DNA from: Arthrobacter cavernae | GTDB taxonomy: Bacteria > Actinomycetota > Actinomycetes > Actinomycetales > Micrococcaceae | Direction: 5' to 3' | Assembly: GCF_017368795.1 (NCBI RefSeq) | Contig: NZ_JAFNLL010000004.1 | Coordinates: forward strand, 186,001 to 250,000 | Length of the DNA: 64,000 bases | Part shown: positions 28,713 to 39,877 of the stretch, one piece after another | Layout: every line of letters starts with the position of its first letter | How positions within the stretch are numbered: the first letter of the stretch is position 1 | Notes under the pieces: generated by a model | Told to the model about the DNA's origin: nothing | Database searches by the model: none | What the model saw: only the letters and a program-made list of their open reading frames with translations | Translations under genes and position numbers: made by a program

Positions 28713-28721
28713 AACGGCTTC

Positions 28722-28740
28722 GTCACGGAGTGGTCACGAC
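28722..28740. promoter_or_regulatory. GTCAC direct repeats with 11-bp period before the WecA/TagO-like gene
   Basis: GTCAC occurs at 28722-28726 and 28733-28737, one helical turn apart, and an inverted copy (TCGTGAC) lies near 28755. The arrangement resembles GTnAC direct repeats bound by the actinobacterial envelope-stress and cell-division regulator MtrA. The rest of the 275-nt gap shows no other clear element. Confidence 0.4.
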
Positions 28741-28948
28741 CGTTGGCATTAGTATCGTGACTAGAGTCCACTGAAACCCAGCAACATTCGGCAGAGCCGG
28801 TGCAGGTATGGCGACGGAGTAGTTCCATTTATCCACAGACAGTATTCCACCCCTTGAGCTGCCCAGAACTACACGACTTTTCAACGCGCGCGCGTCGACT
28901 GGTCCATGTTTCTGGTGACGTATGCGCATCGCGCCTTGGAGCCGAATC

Positions 28949-30067
28949 ATGATCATGTACCTGCTCATGATGCTCACGGCTGCCGTCGTGTCCTATGCCG
29001 CAACCTGGGGCGCGCGTGCGCTGGGGAACGGCCTGCGCCTGTACCGTCCCATCCGCAGCAGGGACATGCACTCGGAACTGATTTCCAAGCTGGGCGGGCT
29101 GGGAATCTTCGCAGGCTTCCTGGTAGCGCTCGTCGTCTCCAGCAACTCGTTCTTCGTGAAGGACATCTTCGCCCACAACGATGCGCCCTGGGGGATCCTC
29201 GCCGGTGCCGTGGTGATCGTGGCAGTGGGTGTCACGGATGACATCCTGGACATCCGCTGGTGGATCAAGCTGTTCGGCCAGAGCGCGGCTGCCCTGATCG
29301 TGGCCGTGTGGGGAGTCCGGATGTCGGTGATCCCGTTTATCCCGGAGCCGGTCGTTATCGAGTCGGAACTGGTCCGGATCGTGCTGACGGCCGGCCTGAT
29401 CGTCACCACCATGAACGCCGTCAACTTCATCGACGGGCTCGACGGCCTGGCCGCCGGTGTGGCGGCCATAGGCGGAGTGGCCTTCTTCCTGACCGCCTAC
29501 TGGGTCCATCGGAACAACCCGCAGACCGACAATTCCGACCTCGCCACCTTGCTGATGGCGATCCTGGTGGGCAGCTGCATCGGCTTCCTGCTTCACAACT
29601 GGTTCCCGGCGAAGATCTTCATGGGGGATTCAGGAGCCATGCTCATAGGCCTTCTCATGGCTTCCGCAGGCATCGTGGCTACAGGCCAGATCGGCTCAGG
29701 CCTGTACGACCGGGCCAACGGTATTCCCACCATCATTCCGATCCTGCTCCCGTTCGCAGTCCTGTCCCTGCCCTTGCTGGATTTCGGCTTGGCAGTGATC
29801 CGCAGAACCGCCCGTGGACAGTCGCCGTGGTCCGCGGACAGGGGGCACCTGCACCACAAGCTGGTGGACCTTGGCCATTCCCACCGCGCCTCAGTGGTCA
29901 TGCTCTACGTATGGACGTCCATCCTGGCCTTCGGCGGCGTGGCATTTGCCGTTTTCCCGTGGCAGCTGGTCCTGACCCTGGACCTGGCGGCGGCCTTCAT
30001 CATGGCCGTGGTGACCGCCTGGCCGTACTTCACGAAGAAATCCTCCCGGCCGCCGAGCGAGGTATGA
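28949..30067 (+). CDS. wecA: Undecaprenyl-phosphate N-acetylglucosaminyl 1-phosphate transferase (WecA/TagO/MraY family)
   Basis: About 372 residues with ten or eleven membrane helices and the family signatures DMHSELISKLGGLGIF, NFIDGLDGLAAG and IFMGDSGAMLIGLLM (catalytic Asp clusters), plus a final cytoplasmic RGQSPWSADRGHLHHKL with the HHK metal/substrate histidines. It loads GlcNAc-1-P on undecaprenyl phosphate to start teichoic acid or other wall polymers. I chose the ATG at 28949 because GGAG (28938-28941) is well spaced; an in-frame ATG at 28922 has no Shine-Dalgarno. In actinobacteria this gene usually precedes the atp operon, as here. Confidence 0.92.
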   Translation: MIMYLLMMLTAAVVSYAATWGARALGNGLRLYRPIRSRDMHSELISKLGGLGIFAGFLVALVVSSNSFFVKDIFAHNDAPWGILAGAVVIVAVGVTDDILDIRWWIKLFGQSAAALIVAVWGVRMSVIPFIPEPVVIESELVRIVLTAGLIVTTMNAVNFIDGLDGLAAGVAAIGGVAFFLTAYWVHRNNPQTDNSDLATLLMAILVGSCIGFLLHNWFPAKIFMGDSGAMLIGLLMASAGIVATGQIGSGLYDRANGIPTIIPILLPFAVLSLPLLDFGLAVIRRTARGQSPWSADRGHLHHKLVDLGHSHRASVVMLYVWTSILAFGGVAFAVFPWQLVLTLDLAAAFIMAVVTAWPYFTKKSSRPPSEV

Positions 30068-30076
30068 CGTCCGCGG

Positions 30077-30106
30077 TTATGGTCACAGTTCTATCTCATG
30101 TAGAAT
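30077..30106 (+). promoter_or_regulatory. Possible promoter of the atp operon
   Basis: TAGAAT (30101-30106) is a good -10. A weak -35, TTATGG, lies 18 nt upstream at 30077-30082. It lies in the 115-nt gap between wecA and the first atp accessory gene. Confidence 0.35.
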
Positions 30107-30182
30107 TCAAGGCGCGGACTGTCACTCGGCCGCGCACCCACTCTTGAGAACATGGCCTCGTGCCACGACGATTGGTTTCCCC

Positions 30183-30674
30183 ATGTCATCCAGCGCCGGC
30201 CCCGGACGCAAGTCCGGCAGACGTGCTGTTGGAGTTGGTGGATCCATCTCTTCGCTGTGGCTCCGGCTGCTGTTCCTGAGCTCGACGGCGGCAGTGCTGG
30301 CCCTTGCTGTCACCACCGCAGTCGCGGCGTTCATGAACGGCGGGCAGGGAGCACTCTCCGCTGCCTTCGGCGGTGGACTCGTCATGGTTTTCTTTGCCAT
30401 CAGTCTTCTGATCGGCCACTTCGTGGGGCGAAGCAATCCCTCAGGAGCCGTCGGCCTCTTCGTGGCCACGTATTTTGTCAAGGTGATCGGCTTCGCCGTC
30501 GTCTTGTTCCTGATCGGCGCCCCCGCCTGGCTGCACGGCCGCTGGTTCCTGATCGGCGCCGTCGTGAGTGTTGTCTTCTGGCAGGCGGCCGAAATTTACG
30601 GCTTCAGCAAGGCCCGCCTGCAGATCTACAACGACCCCGCGGACAGCAAAGGCGGCGGCGATGTTCAATCATAA
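30183..30674 (+). CDS. AtpI-like ATP synthase accessory membrane protein
   Basis: 163 residues from the ATG at 30183, with a basic Ser/Gly-rich N-terminus and four hydrophobic segments (about 18-40, 47-70, 82-102, 107-127), then a hydrophilic tail. Size, topology and location between wecA and the atp genes match the AtpI/Rv1303-type protein, thought to help c-ring assembly or Mg2+ supply. A TTG at 30144 would extend it by 13 residues. Its end overlaps the next gene by 14 nt. Confidence 0.7.
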   Translation: MSSSAGPGRKSGRRAVGVGGSISSLWLRLLFLSSTAAVLALAVTTAVAAFMNGGQGALSAAFGGGLVMVFFAISLLIGHFVGRSNPSGAVGLFVATYFVKVIGFAVVLFLIGAPAWLHGRWFLIGAVVSVVFWQAAEIYGFSKARLQIYNDPADSKGGGDVQS

Positions 30675-30999
30675 GCGCAGCAGCAAAGCCACCTCCACCG
30701 CAGGCTCCAAATCAGCCGGATCCGCCGATGCGGCCGGGGATGGAAACGACGGCGGATACAACGCCGGCATCGCCGTCTTCAGCTACATCATTGGCGGGAT
30801 CATTGTCTGGAGTTTGATAGGCTGGGGTCTGGATAATCTGTGGGGAACCCGCTGGATTGTGCTCCTAGGCGCTCTGCTTGGAGCCGCAGGAGGGTTCTAT
30901 CTATCCCATATGCATGGCCTCACCAGTCAACGGTCTTCTTCTGGCGAGAGCAACGCAGACAGCGGTCCGTCCAAGGACGGGGACAGTAATGCCAAATAA
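30661..30999 (+). CDS. AtpZ/AtpI-family small membrane protein
   Basis: 112 residues. A basic Ser-rich start of about 35 residues precedes two membrane helices (FSYIIGGIIVWSLIGWGLDNLWG and WIVLLGALLGAAGGFYLS), the hallmark of AtpZ (F0F1-ATPase gene 1 family), and the tail is acidic and Ser-rich. In alkaliphilic Bacillus AtpZ and AtpI together form a divalent-cation channel that supports ATP synthase. Having both an AtpI-like and an AtpZ-like gene in tandem fits that model. atpB follows 81 nt later. Confidence 0.78.
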   Translation: MFNHKRSSKATSTAGSKSAGSADAAGDGNDGGYNAGIAVFSYIIGGIIVWSLIGWGLDNLWGTRWIVLLGALLGAAGGFYLSHMHGLTSQRSSSGESNADSGPSKDGDSNAK

Positions 31000-31080
31000 T
31001 TTCACACGGGAAAAGGCTGCTTTGATTGCCGCCGGATCCCGTCCAACGCCCAATGATGGACACTGCAGAGAGGAAACGCG

Positions 31081-31881
31081 TTGATCGCGCTTGCGCTCCC
31101 GGCCCAGGATTCAGGGACCTTCACTCCTCCCGGAATCGACGAAATGCACCTGCCGGCTATCCTGCCGTGGGGTGCATCCGACGGATTCTCCAAGCAGATG
31201 CTGCTGGTTATCCTGTCGGTCGTCATTATCGCTACATTCTTCATCCTCGCAGCACGCAAGCAGCAGCTGGTTCCCGGCAAACTGCAGTTCGCAGGCGAGA
31301 TGGCCTATGGCTTCGTCCGTAACAGCATCGCCAAGGACATCATCGGCGGCAAGGACTTCATGAAGTACGTCCCGCTGCTGTTCAGCCTGTTCTTCTTCAT
31401 CCTGGTGAACAACATCTACGGCGCCATTCCGCTGATCCAGATTCCGAGCTTTTCGCACGTCGGCGGCGCCTACGTGCTGGCCGGCATCGTGTACGTCACA
31501 TGGATCGGCATCGGCATCAAGAAGAACGGCCTGAAGTACTTCAAGCTGGCAACGGTTCCGTCCGGTGTGCCGTGGTACATCCTGCCGATCGTTGTGCCGA
31601 TCGAAATCATCTCGAACTTCCTGGTTCGCCCTGTAACGCACAGCCTCCGTCTGTTCGCCACCATGCTGGCAGGCCACTTGATCGTGATGCTCGCAGGCTC
31701 CGGTATCGAATTCCTCGTCATGCAGGAAAACGTCCTTCTGAAGGGCGCTTCGGTCCTGGTGCTGGTCGGTGCCATCGCCATGTACATGCTCGAGGCCCTG
31801 ATCATGGCCCTGCAGGCGTATGTCTTTACGCTGCTGACTGCGATCTACATTGAAGGCGCACTCCACGCCGACAGCCACTAG
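31081..31881 (+). CDS. atpB: ATP synthase subunit a
   Basis: 266 residues. It is mostly membrane helices and has the conserved Arg-containing helix [19 protein letters not shown], whose Arg faces the c-ring carboxylate for proton transfer. The C-terminal helix ([23 protein letters not shown]) is typical. The start is TTG at 31081, preceded by AGAGGA at 7 nt. No better ATG is available without losing the first periplasmic residues. Part of the Fo membrane sector, followed by atpE. Confidence 0.95.
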   Translation: MIALALPAQDSGTFTPPGIDEMHLPAILPWGASDGFSKQMLLVILSVVIIATFFILAARKQQLVPGKLQFAGEMAYGFVRNSIAKDIIGGKDFMKYVPLLFSLFFFILVNNIYGAIPLIQIPSFSHVGGAYVLAGIVYVTWIGIGIKKNGLKYFKLATVPSGVPWYILPIVVPIEIISNFLVRPVTHSLRLFATMLAGHLIVMLAGSGIEFLVMQENVLLKGASVLVLVGAIAMYMLEALIMALQAYVFTLLTAIYIEGALHADSH

Positions 31882-31961
31882 GCTCACCCAAAGCTTCCCC
31901 TCAGGGGGATGAAGCAACCCAAACAACCTGCCGCACGGGCGGCATCTTGAAAGGAAGAAAA

Positions 31962-32180
31962 ATGGAAGGCACCATCAACGGCTCCCTCAACCTCATCGGC
32001 TATGGCCTGTCGGCTATCGGCGGTGGTATCGGTGTGGGTCTCGTGTTCGCCGCTTACATCAACGGTGTTGCACGTCAGCCGGAAGCCCAGCGTGTGCTCC
32101 AGCCGATCGCGTTCCTTGGTCTGGCACTGACCGAAGCACTCGCCATCCTCGGACTGGTCTTCGCTTTCGTTCTTTCCTAG
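31962..32180 (+). CDS. atpE: ATP synthase subunit c
   Basis: 72 residues, two membrane helices joined by the polar loop RQPEAQR. The proton-carrying carboxylate is Glu58 in [11 protein letters not shown]. The N-terminal helix has the Gly-rich [13 protein letters not shown] motif of c-rings. The ATG at 31962 follows a strong GAAAGGAAG. Two small stem-loops (GCTTCCCCT with GGGGGATGAAGC, and TGCCGC with GCGGCA) lie in the 80-nt gap before it, where enhanced translation would help produce about ten copies per complex. Confidence 0.96.
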   Translation: MEGTINGSLNLIGYGLSAIGGGIGVGLVFAAYINGVARQPEAQRVLQPIAFLGLALTEALAILGLVFAFVLS

Positions 32181-32229
32181 TCCTTAAGAACCAAGCGAAA
32201 ATCCACACACGAGTAGATAGGACGGGTGA

Positions 32230-32789
<560 letters not shown>

Positions 32790-32790
<1 letters not shown>

Positions 32791-33617
32791 TGGCAGGTAT
32801 ATCGAGCGAATCGCTGACCACAGCGCTGGAGCAGTTGGAAGCCAAGCTTCCCACCGCCTCGCTGCAGTTGGCTAAGGACCTCTTCGGAATCCTGGGAACG
32901 GTGGACAGCTCGGCTGGCTTGCGCCGCGCCCTGACTGACCCGTCCCGTAGCGGAGACGAGAAGTCGGCGCTGGTCAAGCAGCTGGTTGGCGGAAAAGTCT
33001 CCGCTGATGCTGCTGAAATTGCAGGCGGATTGGCCAGCTCGCGCTGGGCATCGGCACGCGATATCGGCGATGCACTCGAGACTCTTGCCGCCACGGTGGT
33101 CATTGCCGTAGCTGAAAACAAGTCGGCCGTTTCTGCCTCCGGTATTACGGGGCTGGAAGAGCTGGAAAACGATCTGTTTGCATTCAACCAGGCCGTCGCT
33201 TCCAGCCACGAAGTACAACGTGCTCTGTCTGAGCCGCAGGCATCCGCCTCGGCCAAGGTTGCACTGGCCGAGAAGCTTGTTCCTGGCATCAGCGAGGAAG
33301 CAAAGGTTCTCATCGGCCAGGCCGTAACACAGCCGCGCGGTGTCAAGCCGAGCAAGCTCGTCGAGTCCTTCGCCAAGCTTGCAGCCAAGCGTCAGCAGCG
33401 CTGGATTGCAACTGTCAGCGTTACCCGTCCGTTGACGGAAACGCAGGCCAGCCGTCTGCAGGCCGGGCTGGATGCCCTGTACGGCCGCGAATTGAAGGTC
33501 AACGTCAACGTTGATCCTGCACTGATTGGTGGGATCCGGGTCCAGGTAGGCGACGAAGTGCTTGACGCTTCGGTTGTTGCCCGCCTGGCCGAACTTCGCC
33601 GACAGCTCGCTGGCTAG
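32790..33617 (+). CDS. atpH: ATP synthase subunit delta
   Basis: 275 residues, longer than the E. coli delta (about 177) but normal for actinobacteria, where an N-terminal region of about 90 residues is added. The C-terminal delta/OSCP signature is in VTRPLTETQASRLQAGL...NVNVDPALIGGIRVQVGDEVLDASVVARL. It links the b dimer to the alpha3beta3 crown. The ATG overlaps the atpF stop. An 84-nt gap with a small hairpin (33654-33672) separates it from atpA. Confidence 0.93.
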
Positions 33618-33701
33618 CCAGACAAAGCACAACTTAACTGATAGAAAAACCGGTCATCGTGAGCAACGATGATCACGAAAACAGGAGAGCAGGGACTGCA
33701 G

Positions 33702-35339
<1,638 letters not shown>

Positions 35340-35350
35340 TTTCGTTGATC

Positions 35351-35386
35351 TGGCCTGCCGGGGTCCGCAAGGGCCCCGGCAGGCCA
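35351..35386 (+). promoter_or_regulatory. Intra-operon hairpin with GCAA tetraloop between atpA and atpG
   Basis: A 13-bp perfect stem (35351-35363 with 35374-35386) is extended by TCC/GGG pairing (one G-U) to a GCAA tetraloop at 35367-35370, about 16 bp in all. It lies 11 nt after the atpA stop and 29 nt before the atpG ATG. There is no U-tract, so an RNA-stability or processing role is more likely than termination. Confidence 0.6.
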
Positions 35387-35415
35387 GGCCATCGAGAACT
35401 TAGGAAAGGATAAGT

Positions 35416-36306
35416 ATGGGAGCCCAGATTCGGGTCTACCGTCAGAAGATCAGCTCGACGACGTCGATGCGCAAGATCTTCAAGGCGATGGAACTGATCG
35501 CTACCTCGCGCATTGGTAAGGCCCGCGCCCGCGTAGCAGCTTCACTGCCTTACGCAAACGCGATTACCCGTGCCGTTTCTGCTGTCGCAACTCAGAGCGA
35601 AATCGACCACCCGCTGACCACTGAGCCGGAGCAGATCCGCCGCGCCGCCGTCCTGGTAATCACCTCGGACCGTGGCCTTGCAGGTTCGTACTCCGCGAGC
35701 GTGCTCAAGCAGGCCGAAGGACTCACCGAGCTTCTTCACGCAGAAGGCAAGGAAGTCAAGGCGTACCTGATCGGCCGTAAGGCGCAGGCTTACTTCGATT
35801 TCCGCAGCCGTCCCTACGCCCGCGTCTGGACCGGCGGCACGGATGCACCGGAATTCGAAACCGCGCAGGAAGTCGGCACAGCACTTCTCGAAGACTTCGC
35901 CACGAGCTTCGAAGAGGGTGGCGTGGACGAGATCCACGTCGTCTACACCCGCTTCAAGTCCATGGTGACGCAGGAGCCGCTGGTCATCCGTCTGCTTCCG
36001 CTGGAGGTCGTCGAACAGGAGGCAGGGTCGGAGTCCGAGTTGCTGCCGCTGTACGAATTTGAGCCGGAAACCGAGCAGGTCCTCGATGCCCTGCTCCCGC
36101 GCTACATCGAGTCCCGTATCTTCGCAGCAATGCTGCAGGCCGCTGCTTCCGAGCTCGCAGCCCGCCAGCGTGCCATGAAGTCGGCCGGTGACAACGCGAC
36201 GGACCTGATCAAGAAGTACACGCGTCTGCGCAACACGGCCCGCCAGGCCGAGATCACGCAGGAGCTTTCCGAAATCGTGGCCGGCGCCGACGCCCTCGCG
36301 TCCTAG
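35416..36306 (+). CDS. atpG: ATP synthase subunit gamma
   Basis: 296 residues. The N-terminal [30 protein letters not shown] and the C-terminal coiled coil ending in [40 protein letters not shown] form the rotor shaft, with a central Rossmann-like domain including [17 protein letters not shown]. It rotates within alpha3beta3. GGAAAGGA lies before the ATG at 35416. Confidence 0.96.
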   Translation: MGAQIRVYRQKISSTTSMRKIFKAMELIATSRIGKARARVAASLPYANAITRAVSAVATQSEIDHPLTTEPEQIRRAAVLVITSDRGLAGSYSASVLKQAEGLTELLHAEGKEVKAYLIGRKAQAYFDFRSRPYARVWTGGTDAPEFETAQEVGTALLEDFATSFEEGGVDEIHVVYTRFKSMVTQEPLVIRLLPLEVVEQEAGSESELLPLYEFEPETEQVLDALLPRYIESRIFAAMLQAAASELAARQRAMKSAGDNATDLIKKYTRLRNTARQAEITQELSEIVAGADALAS

Positions 36307-37845
<1,539 letters not shown>

Positions 37846-37846
37846 C

Positions 37847-38131
37847 ATGGCCGAGCTCGAGGTTGAGATTGTCGCGGCGGACCACTTCGTGTGGTCCGGT
37901 GCGGCCAAGATGGTCAAGGCCCGCACCAGCGATGGTGAAATCGGAATCCTGCCGGGCCACTCGCCCCTCCTTGCCATCATGGCCGAGGGCGAACTGGCAA
38001 TCCAGCCGGTTTCCGGTGACCGTATCTCGGTAGCAGTCGACGGCGGATTCTTCTCCGTTGACAACAACCGCGTGGTCATTGTTGCTGACAACGCCCAGCT
38101 GGGCGAAGCGGCTACAGCGGGGATCCGATAG
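37847..38131 (+). CDS. atpC: ATP synthase subunit epsilon
   Basis: 94 residues. It is shorter than E. coli epsilon (about 138): only the N-terminal beta-sandwich is present (EIVAADHFVWSGAAKMV..., GEIGILPGHSPLLAIM), and the C-terminal two-helix inhibitory domain is almost entirely absent. So the epsilon-mediated brake on ATP hydrolysis known for other bacteria is probably missing or reduced. It starts 1 nt after atpD. Last ATP synthase gene of the operon. Confidence 0.94.
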   Translation: MAELEVEIVAADHFVWSGAAKMVKARTSDGEIGILPGHSPLLAIMAEGELAIQPVSGDRISVAVDGGFFSVDNNRVVIVADNAQLGEAATAGIR

Positions 38132-38141
38132 CACGACCTTG

Positions 38142-38573
38142 ATGGACGACTCTCTTATTCCGTTCATCGCACTGGCAACAGCGTTCGCGTTGCTGATTTT
38201 CACACTGTGCCTTTTCGGGGTGCGCCGCTTCAATCTGCGGCGCGCCCTGGGCACAGTCGACGCCTCCATTTGCACGGCTGGAAACAGCTGGCAGATGGGG
38301 GTTTGTCGTTATCAGGACAATGAACTCGAATGGTTCCGGCTGTTGTCATTGAGCGTGATCCCCAAACACAGATTCCGCCGCAGTTCACTTGAGCTGCTTG
38401 GCCGCCGCAAGCCCACCGAGGAAGAGCTGGTCAAGATCCAGCCCGGAGTGGTTGTGGTGGAACTTCAGTATGAAGGCAAGAAGTTCATGCTCGCCATGAA
38501 CTTCGATGCCTATGCGGGACTGTCATCCTGGCTCGAGGCGGGTCCGGTCATCGGCGTAGGCACCTGGCGCTAG
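38142..38573 (+). CDS. DUF2550 family protein
   Basis: 143 residues. One N-terminal membrane helix (LIPFIALATAFALLIFTLCLFGVRRF) precedes a cytoplasmic domain with WQMGVCRYQDNELEWFRLLSLSVIPKHRF and a conserved GVVVVELQYEGKKFMLAM. This family follows atpC in most actinobacteria (Rv1312 in M. tuberculosis) and has no known function. Start at the ATG 38142, 10 nt after atpC, so probably co-transcribed. The rest of the open frame upstream is within atpC. Confidence 0.88.
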   Translation: MDDSLIPFIALATAFALLIFTLCLFGVRRFNLRRALGTVDASICTAGNSWQMGVCRYQDNELEWFRLLSLSVIPKHRFRRSSLELLGRRKPTEEELVKIQPGVVVVELQYEGKKFMLAMNFDAYAGLSSWLEAGPVIGVGTWR

Positions 38574-38578
38574 CTGCC

Positions 38579-39877
38579 ATGGACACGTTTTTCGACCTCA
38601 GCCTCGTCGACGGACCACTGCTGTGGCTCAGTATCGCCGCAGGCATCGTAGGCGCAGTCCATCTTCTGTGGAAGCGGAAGTTTTCCTGGGCCCTGTTTGT
38701 TGCCGGGGCATTGCTGGCGGCCGTGGCAATCGTAGCAGTGCTCCACTGGCTCCTGATCTACGTCTTCTCTGCTTTCCCGGAGCATCTGCCGATCGAGATC
38801 CTTGCGTGGTCCGTGCCGGCCGTCGCTGCCGTGCTGCTGTTCGCCCTGCGGATGCGGCGGAACACCTGGGCAGGACGTGCCACCAGCGCCCTGGCCGTGC
38901 TGGGCGTGGTGCTCTTGAGCGCCGTCCAGATCAACATCTACTTCGGCCTCAACAACACTGTCGCGGACCTCGTGGGCACTGCAGTGGCCCGCATCCAGCC
39001 CCTTGAGGCCGGGCTCAAGCGGCAGCCCGGAAGTCCTGTCCGTCCCGCACCGGCAAGCTGGACCGCCCCGGAATCCATGCCGTCCGGCGGGATCCTCCGG
39101 CGGGCGGAAATCCCTGGAACGGCCTCCGGGTTCACTTCACGGGAAGCCTTCATCTATCTCCCGCCGGCCTACCAGGCGGCTGCCCGCCCCGCACTTCCCG
39201 TCCTGGTGCTCTTTTCCGGGCAGCCGGGAGGCCCCTCGGACTGGCTCAGCGGCGGACGCCTGCGCGCCGTGCTGGACAAATTCGCCGCCAACCACGGGGG
39301 ACTGGCTCCCGTGGCCGTGGTGGTGGACCCCAACGGCAGCGGCAGCGCCAACACCATGTGCATGGACAGCCGGATTGCCCAGGCTGACACCTACCTGTCG
39401 CAGGACGTCCCCGCCTGGATCCGGGCGACGCTCGACATCAACCCGGACACCTCACAGTGGGGCGTGGGGGGCTTCTCCTTCGGCGCCACCTGCGCCGTCC
39501 AGATGGGCACCCGCCACCCGGCAACTTATCCTTCCGTGCTGGCCTTCTCTGCCGAGCAGGAACCTGCGCTGGCCAAGGACCGCAGCAAGACCATCGCGGA
39601 ATCCTTCGGCGGCGATGTTGCCGCCTTCGAGTCGCTGACCCCCCTGGCACAGATGGGGGAGCGCCAGTATCCCGGCAACGCAATCTATTTCGCGGCCGGC
39701 TCCACCGACCATGAATTTGTCGCCTACATGGAGGTCCTTGCGGCCGCGGCCAGGACGGCCGGCTTCACCGTGGAGGAGCACAGCATTGCCCGGGCCGGGC
39801 ACTCCTGGGACACCGTGGTCAAGGGCATGCCGGAGGCGTTGGAGTTCCTGGGCGGGCGTTGGGGCATCACGAAGTGA
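38579..39877 (+). CDS. Membrane-anchored esterase (alpha/beta hydrolase, putative esterase family)
   Basis: 432 residues. Four membrane helices fill about 15-130. An extracytoplasmic alpha/beta hydrolase follows from about 175, with FIYLPPAYQ, the nucleophile elbow GGFSFGATCAVQ, an acid in GSTDHEF and a catalytic His in RAGHSWDT. It resembles the esterase D/mycolyltransferase-like (PF00756) group. Its stop overlaps the start of the aminoacyl-lipid synthase-like gene (GTGA), so they act together. In other bacteria hydrolases next to aminoacyl-PG synthases remove the amino acid, which is a likely role here (inference). Confidence 0.82.
   Translation: MDTFFDLSLVDGPLLWLSIAAGIVGAVHLLWKRKFSWALFVAGALLAAVAIVAVLHWLLIYVFSAFPEHLPIEILAWSVPAVAAVLLFALRMRRNTWAGRATSALAVLGVVLLSAVQINIYFGLNNTVADLVGTAVARIQPLEAGLKRQPGSPVRPAPASWTAPESMPSGGILRRAEIPGTASGFTSREAFIYLPPAYQAAARPALPVLVLFSGQPGGPSDWLSGGRLRAVLDKFAANHGGLAPVAVVVDPNGSGSANTMCMDSRIAQADTYLSQDVPAWIRATLDINPDTSQWGVGGFSFGATCAVQMGTRHPATYPSVLAFSAEQEPALAKDRSKTIAESFGGDVAAFESLTPLAQMGERQYPGNAIYFAAGSTDHEFVAYMEVLAAAARTAGFTVEEHSIARAGHSWDTVVKGMPEALEFLGGRWGITK

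Noticed and set aside
39859-39873. TTG start for the aminoacyl-lipid synthase-like gene
   Set aside because: It lies within the last codons of the esterase; the GTG at 39874 overlapping the stop is the usual coupling form.
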